Of a stretch of DNA of 20,337 nt, positions 15,620 through 20,337 are shown one piece after another. Made by a program: the position numbers and the translations under genes. Every line of letters starts with the position of its first letter. Position 1 is the stretch's first letter. The stretch comes from Eubacteriales bacterium (GTDB taxonomy: Bacteria; Bacillota_A; Clostridia; Christensenellales; Aristaeellaceae). The stretch covers positions 1 through 20,337 of the forward strand of contig JARKQG010000071.1 in assembly GCA_029974035.1 (NCBI GenBank), in the 5' to 3' direction. The notes under the pieces are model-generated. The model did no database searches, was not told where the DNA came from, and worked only from the letters and a program-made list of their open reading frames with translations.

Positions 15620-15648
15620 ATTGTACACGTTTCGCGTACAAAACGCAA
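15620..15648 (-). promoter_or_regulatory. Promoter of the BMP binding-protein gene
   Basis: On the minus strand TTGCGT (15648-15643), a 17-base spacer and TACAAT (15625-15620). The predicted start near 15613 gives a leader of about 67 bases, longer than the roughly 20-30 bases of the other promoters in the window. Confidence 0.7.
15621..15641. promoter_or_regulatory. Operator-like palindrome between -35 and -10
   Basis: A 21-base inverted repeat: arms TTGTACACG and CGCGTACAA around a TTT centre, with one mismatched pair. It fills the promoter spacer and overlaps the -10 hexamer, where a bound repressor would block RNA polymerase. The arms resemble sites of dimeric LacI- or GntR-type regulators, but the regulator is not in the window and its family cannot be named from the site alone. 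Confidence 0.55.
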
Positions 15649-15775
15649 CGTCTTTCCGGCATCTTTTACGGCGATTTATCGGGGCGAAGCTAAAAACCCG
15701 AACATTTTTGAAGGATTTCCCTGCAAAATCCGCACGAAAACGAAGGGCAGGCACCGCCGGAAACCGGGCGCGGCG

Positions 15776-16891
<1,116 letters not shown>

Positions 16892-16926
16892 GCACATCGC
16901 CCTTTCTGCGTCATGGACGCGCCTTC

Positions 16927-16956
16927 ATTATAACCGGAAGGGCCGCGGCTTGTCAA
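16927..16956 (-). promoter_or_regulatory. Promoter of the M29 aminopeptidase gene
   Basis: On the minus strand, perfect TTGACA (16956-16951) and TATAAT (16932-16927) hexamers with an 18-base spacer. The start is predicted near 16920, about 30 bases before the ATG. It is back to back with the promoter of the DnaD gene. Confidence 0.8.
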
Positions 16957-16980
16957 AGGAAATGACGAACCCGCCGCCGA

Positions 16981-17009
16981 TTGCGCGGCCCCGCGATTTG
17001 TGCTATCAT
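16981..17009 (+). promoter_or_regulatory. Promoter of the DnaD / helicase-loader / deacylase unit
   Basis: TTGCGC (16981-16986), a 17-base spacer and TATCAT (17004-17009) preceded by TGC, forming an extended -10. The weak -35 is compensated by the TGn motif. The start is predicted near 17016, about 32 bases before the ATG. Confidence 0.6.
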
Positions 17010-17047
17010 GGGGCGTACCAAGTGGATGCGGGAACGGAGGCCTCCGG

Positions 17048-18529
17048 ATGGTGGAGCTCAGGTGTTCGGATGATTTTGCGCTGTACGACGTGACGCCGCT
17101 GGAAAACCTGTTTATACTGGAATACCTGCCCCACGCCACCGGCGATCAGGTGCGGGTGTACCTTTACGCGCTGATGCAGAGCCGCCAGAAGGCGGACTGC
17201 ACCGTGGAGGGGCTTGCCCGCGCGCTGCGCATGAAGCCGGAGAAGGCGCTGGAGGCCCTTCGGTACTGGGAGTCGCGGGGGCTTCTCAAGGGCGTCAGCG
17301 ACAACCCGCCCTCCTTTGAATTCATGAACGTGCGCTCCGCCATGCAGGCGGGCTGCGACCAGGATCCCGCCTACCGCTACCGGGATTTCAACCGGGCGCT
17401 GGTGGAGCTGGCCCAGGGCGCGGTGCGCCCCGCCCAGTTCAGCCAGGCGATGGAGTGGGTGGAGGAGTTGGGCCTGCCCGCCGAGGTGGTGCTCATGCTG
17501 GCCAGGCACACGGCCCGGCGGCTTACGGAGGCCAACGGCGGCAAGCCCCGCTCCGTGCCCTACCTCTTCAAGGTGCTGGGCGAGACGGCGGCGGACTGGG
17601 CCGCCCGGGACATCCGCACGCCGGAGAAGGCGCGCTCGGAGCTGGACAGGGCGCTGCCCGAGTACCAGACGGCCAGCATGGTTTGCGACTACTTCAACTT
17701 CCGCCGTTCGCCCACCGAGGCGGAGGTGGCGCTGGCGCGCACCTGGCTGAAGGAATGGAAGCTCACCCGGGCGGACATCGAGCGGGCGCTTCGGGAGACC
17801 GCCGCCAGCGCGAGCCCGTCCTTCAAATACCTGGACGGCATCCTCGCCCGGCACCGCGGCGGCGCCGGCCAGGTGACCGCGGGGATGGACGAGGAACAGA
17901 AAATCGCCTCCGGTCTCCGGGCGGCGCTGGCGGAACTGGGAACGCCGGCGCGCACCCTGCCCAAATCCCAGATGGAGACCTACCGGGGCTGGCTCGAGGA
18001 GGGCTTTGAGCAGGAGGCCCTCACCCGCGCCGCGGCGCGGGCGGGCCGGCGCGGACGGCACACCTTCGAGGCCATGGAGGAGGAGGTGCGGCGCTTTGCC
18101 AAGCTGGGCATCCGCACCGCCGAGGCCGCCGACCGCTACAATGAGGCGCGCGGCGCCCTCAAGCAGAAGACGCGGCAGATGCTGGAGGCCGCCGGGCGCG
18201 ACCGGAAGCCCTCCGAATCCGACATGCGACAGATGGCCGACTGGCTGGAGGCGCAGCCGCTGGAGGTCATCCTCCTGGCCGCCGAGCGGGCGCGGGAGAT
18301 GCAGATGCCGCTCCGGGCCATCGAAAAGAATCTGAAGATCTGGGCGGAAAAGGGCATCCGCACGCCGGAGGGCGCGCTTGCGGAGATCGAGGGCCGCAAG
18401 GCGGCGCGAGATTCCGCCCCGCCCGCCGCCCCCGCCCGGGCGGCGCGGAATCAGTACACCCAGAGAAGCTACGACAGCCAGTTTCTGGACGATCTGGTGT
18501 CCGCCCCGGAAGGCGGTGACGCAAAGTGA
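17048..18529 (+). CDS. DnaD-domain primosome protein with four apparent DnaD-like repeats
   Basis: 493 residues, longer than most DnaD-domain proteins. DnaD/DnaB-type proteins remodel DNA and help load the replicative helicase in Bacillota. Residues 15-85 look like a winged-helix DNA-binding domain (LFILEYLPHATGDQVRVYLY onward). Four helical DnaD-like units follow at about 112-198, 207-272, 287-367 and 374-450. Units 1, 3 and 4 end in a shared motif: AADWAARDIRTPEKA, VRRFAKLGIRTAEAA and LKIWAEKGIRTPEGA. Unit 2 ends in FKYLDGILARH. The C-terminus has an Ala/Pro-rich linker and a terminal peptide (YTQRSYDSQFLDDLV) that could bind a partner. The ATG at 17048 follows GGAGG, which sits in the small palindrome CGGAGGCCTCCG and might be partly hidden. 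The stop overlaps the loader gene. Confidence 0.88.
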   Translation: MVELRCSDDFALYDVTPLENLFILEYLPHATGDQVRVYLYALMQSRQKADCTVEGLARALRMKPEKALEALRYWESRGLLKGVSDNPPSFEFMNVRSAMQAGCDQDPAYRYRDFNRALVELAQGAVRPAQFSQAMEWVEELGLPAEVVLMLARHTARRLTEANGGKPRSVPYLFKVLGETAADWAARDIRTPEKARSELDRALPEYQTASMVCDYFNFRRSPTEAEVALARTWLKEWKLTRADIERALRETAASASPSFKYLDGILARHRGGAGQVTAGMDEEQKIASGLRAALAELGTPARTLPKSQMETYRGWLEEGFEQEALTRAAARAGRRGRHTFEAMEEEVRRFAKLGIRTAEAADRYNEARGALKQKTRQMLEAAGRDRKPSESDMRQMADWLEAQPLEVILLAAERAREMQMPLRAIEKNLKIWAEKGIRTPEGALAEIEGRKAARDSAPPAAPARAARNQYTQRSYDSQFLDDLVSAPEGGDAK

Positions 18530-19500
18530 CCCGGGGAGAACTGGACGCCCGGCTCGAGGCCGAATACCAGCAAAAGCGCGCCGGCGCGCAGCGGGCGCGG
18601 GACGAGCGGCAGGCGCGCGCCGAGGGGCTGGACCCGGAGATCGGCCGGCTGACGGCGGAGATGTACGGGCGGTTTGCGCTGGCCGCCCGCGAAGCCATGG
18701 CCGGGCCTGAGGCGGCGCGGGCGCGGTCGGAAGAACTGCGGCGCGCGGTTTTGGACGGGCGCCGCGAGATCAAGGCCCGGCTCCGGGCGCTGGGGCTGCC
18801 GGAGGATTACCTGGACCTGCAAAGCGAGTGCCCGGACTGCCGCGATACCGGCTGGATGGACGACTACCGCCGGAAGCCCTGCGTCTGCCGCGCCCGGCGC
18901 GAGGCGCAGCTGCTGATGGAGAGCGCGGGCCTCGGCCGCGCGTGGCGCGGCTTTGGCGCGTTTGACGAGGGCATCTACCCCACCGAGGCGCAGAGGCGCC
19001 AGGCCCTGGCGGCCCGGGCGCTGTGCGAGGCCTACGCCGACGGCTTTCCCAAGTTGGACAGGCCCAACCTTCTGCTCCTGGGGGAGAGCGGCCTGGGGAA
19101 GACGTTTCTTCTTGAAGCCATCGCCGAGCGCGTCAGCGCGCGGCGGCTGCCCGCCCTATGCCTCAGCGCCTTCCGCATGGTGGAGGCCATGCGCGCCTAC
19201 CACTTTGGACAGAACGGCGAGGACGCCGCCTTCCGCCGCATGGTGGACTGCGACCTTCTGCTGGTGGACGATCTGGGCACCGAGCCGATGCTGGGCAACA
19301 TCACCGTGGAGTACCTGTTCACCCTGCTCAGCGAGCGCGGCGCGGCCCGCCGTGCCACGGTGATCGCCACCAACCTCATGCCCTCGGACCTGATGGCCCG
19401 CTACGGCGAGCGGGTGATGTCGCGGCTGCTCGACAAAAGCACCACCGCCGCAATCCGCCTCTCCGGCGCGGATCTGCGGCTGACGGGGGGCGGGAAATGA
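18526..19500 (+). CDS. DnaC/DnaI-like helicase loader, AAA+ ATPase
   Basis: 324 residues. Such proteins load the replicative helicase onto DNA at origins and restart sites. The N-terminal part is helical and charged. A zinc-binding cluster follows, with Cys102, Cys105, Cys119 and Cys121 (CPDC, then CVC), like the zinc site of Bacillus DnaI. The AAA+ domain has Walker A GESGLGKT at 186-193, Walker B LLLVDDLG at 244-251, sensor ATN at 281-283 and a likely arginine finger in GERVMSRL near 295-301. The start is the GTG at 18526, sharing GTGA with the DnaD-gene stop, with GGCGG 8 bases before it, so translation is coupled. The pairing with a DnaD protein supports a primosome role. Confidence 0.92.
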   Translation: MTRGELDARLEAEYQQKRAGAQRARDERQARAEGLDPEIGRLTAEMYGRFALAAREAMAGPEAARARSEELRRAVLDGRREIKARLRALGLPEDYLDLQSECPDCRDTGWMDDYRRKPCVCRARREAQLLMESAGLGRAWRGFGAFDEGIYPTEAQRRQALAARALCEAYADGFPKLDRPNLLLLGESGLGKTFLLEAIAERVSARRLPALCLSAFRMVEAMRAYHFGQNGEDAAFRRMVDCDLLLVDDLGTEPMLGNITVEYLFTLLSERGAARRATVIATNLMPSDLMARYGERVMSRLLDKSTTAAIRLSGADLRLTGGGK

Positions 19501-20000
19501 GCGCGCGGGCGGAGATTCTGGCCTTTCTGGAGGGAATTGGCATCGCCTTTGACCTGGCGGAGCATCCGCCGGTGCACACCATTGAGGACTGCGCCCGGGC
19601 GGAGGCGCTGCTGGGCTGCGTGGTGCCCAAGAACCTCTTTCTCACGCCCCGGAACCGGTCCTTTTACGCGCTGTGCCTGACGCGCCCCAACGCCCTTTTC
19701 CGCACGGCGGACTTCTCGCGGCAGATCGGCGCGTCGCGGCTCAGCTTCGGCGCGCCGGAGGCGCTTTTTGAAAAGCTGCGCACCACCCCCGGCGCGGTGA
19801 GCCCTCTGGGGCTGATCTTCCCCTCCGCGGCCGATGTGCCGCTGTATCTGGACGAGCGGCTCGCGTCCGTTCCCCGGCTGGGCTTTCACCCCAACGACAA
19901 CGCCGCCACCCTCGCCATGGCCACCGGGGACTTCCTCGGCCGCTTTCTGCCCAATCTGGGCCGGGCGCCCCGGTTTGCCGCCTTTCCGGACGTTTCCTAA
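19497..20000 (+). CDS. YbaK/ProX-type aminoacyl-tRNA deacylase
   Basis: 167 residues, a single free-standing editing domain. Family members hydrolyse mischarged tRNA, for example Ala-tRNA(Pro) or Cys-tRNA(Pro), in trans to the synthetase. The AEHPPVHTIEDC segment and the conserved lysine Lys45 in VVPKNLFL are typical of the ProX/PrdX (ProXp-ala) branch; TGDFLGRFLPNLG near the C-terminus also fits. The HPPV opening favours Ala-tRNA(Pro) editing over other branches, but substrate is inferred. The ATG at 19497 overlaps the loader stop as ATGA, after a GGGGGGCGGG run, so it is translationally coupled to the primosome genes. That pairing is functionally unexpected. Confidence 0.9.
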   Translation: MSARAEILAFLEGIGIAFDLAEHPPVHTIEDCARAEALLGCVVPKNLFLTPRNRSFYALCLTRPNALFRTADFSRQIGASRLSFGAPEALFEKLRTTPGAVSPLGLIFPSAADVPLYLDERLASVPRLGFHPNDNAATLAMATGDFLGRFLPNLGRAPRFAAFPDVS

Positions 20001-20022
20001 CCTGCCCCAACGCTTCCCGCGA

Positions 20023-20051
20023 TTGATTATTTTCCGTAAGGGTGTTATACT
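20023..20051 (+). promoter_or_regulatory. Promoter of gltX
   Basis: TTGATT (20023-20028), a 17-base spacer and TATACT (20046-20051) preceded by TGT as an extended -10. The predicted start near 20058 leaves a leader of about 28 bases, too short for a T-box element. Confidence 0.7.
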
Positions 20052-20058
20052 CTTACGG
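20034..20058. promoter_or_regulatory. Inverted repeat flanking the gltX -10 box
   Basis: CCGTAAG (20034-20040) and CTTACGG (20052-20058) are perfect 7-base inverted arms with 11 bases between them, bracketing the -10 hexamer and reaching the start site. This geometry suits an operator. As a terminator for the upstream deacylase gene it would be weak, because no T run follows directly. Confidence 0.45.
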
Positions 20059-20085
20059 ACTTATTGATTTGGGGAGAAGATTCAC

Positions 20086-20337
20086 ATGGTTCGCACGAGA
20101 TTTGCGCCCAGCCCCACGGGGTACATGCACCTGGGCAACCTGCGCACGGCGCTGTATGCCTATCTGTTCGCGCGCCACATGGGCGGCACGTTCATCCTGC
20201 GCATCGAGGACACCGACCAGGAGCGGGAGGTGCCCGGCGCGGTGGAGAAGATCTACCGCTCGCTGGAGATGGCCGGGCTGGACCACGACGAGGGCCCGGA
20301 CGTGGGCGGCGATTACGGCCCCTACATCCAGACCCAG
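20086..20337 (+). CDS. gltX: Glutamyl-tRNA synthetase (partial, N-terminal 84 residues)
   Basis: The gene runs off the right edge. The N-terminus [20 protein letters not shown] carries the class I HIGH-type motif as HLGN, followed by [20 protein letters not shown], the standard GluRS opening (Arg/Ser/Glu recognition residues for glutamate and the EDTD turn). The ATG at 20086 follows GGGGAG by 9 bases. The enzyme charges tRNA(Glu), and possibly tRNA(Gln) if the organism uses the GatCAB amidotransferase route, which the window cannot show. It has its own promoter, 85 bases after the deacylase gene. Confidence 0.95.
   Translation, partial: MVRTRFAPSPTGYMHLGNLRTALYAYLFARHMGGTFILRIEDTDQEREVPGAVEKIYRSLEMAGLDHDEGPDVGGDYGPYIQTQ

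Noticed and set aside
13375..15693. A 772-codon plus-strand open frame opposite plsX and the binding-protein gene.
   Set aside because: It crosses a strong terminator and a promoter of minus-strand genes, and its composition is that of a shadow frame.

Overview
The window is GC-rich DNA, nearly fully coding, from a bacterium of the phylum Bacillota, most likely a GC-rich uncultured or gut member of class Clostridia. The lineage call is inference. It rests on a DnaD-domain protein beside a DnaC/DnaI-type loader (the Bacillota primosome arrangement), the plsX-acpP-rnc-smc-ftsY gene order, a ScpB condensin subunit, strong GGAGG ribosome binding sites and sigma-A-type promoters. No mobile element, CRISPR array, tRNA or rRNA gene was seen, and I found no convincing new multi-gene system. 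The interest lies in individual proteins and regulatory sites.

Left part (1-4440). A leftward operon encodes the core of a nucleoside-type (BMP/Yuf family) ABC importer: a double ATPase, a permease and a second permease cut by the window edge. Its promoter diverges from a consensus promoter driving scpB, which stands alone without scpA. A leftward AEC-family carrier gene converges on scpB, with a hairpin between the two.

Middle (4401-14330). One long leftward transcription unit appears to run from a promoter near 14299-14327 through plsX (phospholipid synthesis), acpP (acyl carrier), rnc (RNase III), smc (condensin), ftsY (SRP receptor), an MFS transporter and pepF (oligoendopeptidase F), ending at an intrinsic terminator at 4401-4440. 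Three consecutive genes (rnc, smc, ftsY), and later pepF, start with TTG.

Right-middle (14391-16960). A single-gene unit encodes a secreted BMP-family binding protein, with its own promoter, an operator-like palindrome, a structured leader and a strong terminator. It may serve the importer at the left edge, 11.7 kb away. Upstream of it lies a leftward M29 metallo-aminopeptidase with its own promoter.

Right end (16981-20337). A rightward, translationally coupled trio encodes a DnaD-domain primosome protein with four apparent DnaD-like repeats, a DnaC/DnaI-like helicase loader and a YbaK/ProX-type aminoacyl-tRNA deacylase. Then comes gltX (glutamyl-tRNA synthetase) with its own promoter, cut by the window end.

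No gene-free stretch exceeds 300 bases. The largest gaps (2704-2900, 14263-14448, 15547-15775, 16892-17047) hold the promoters and terminators listed.
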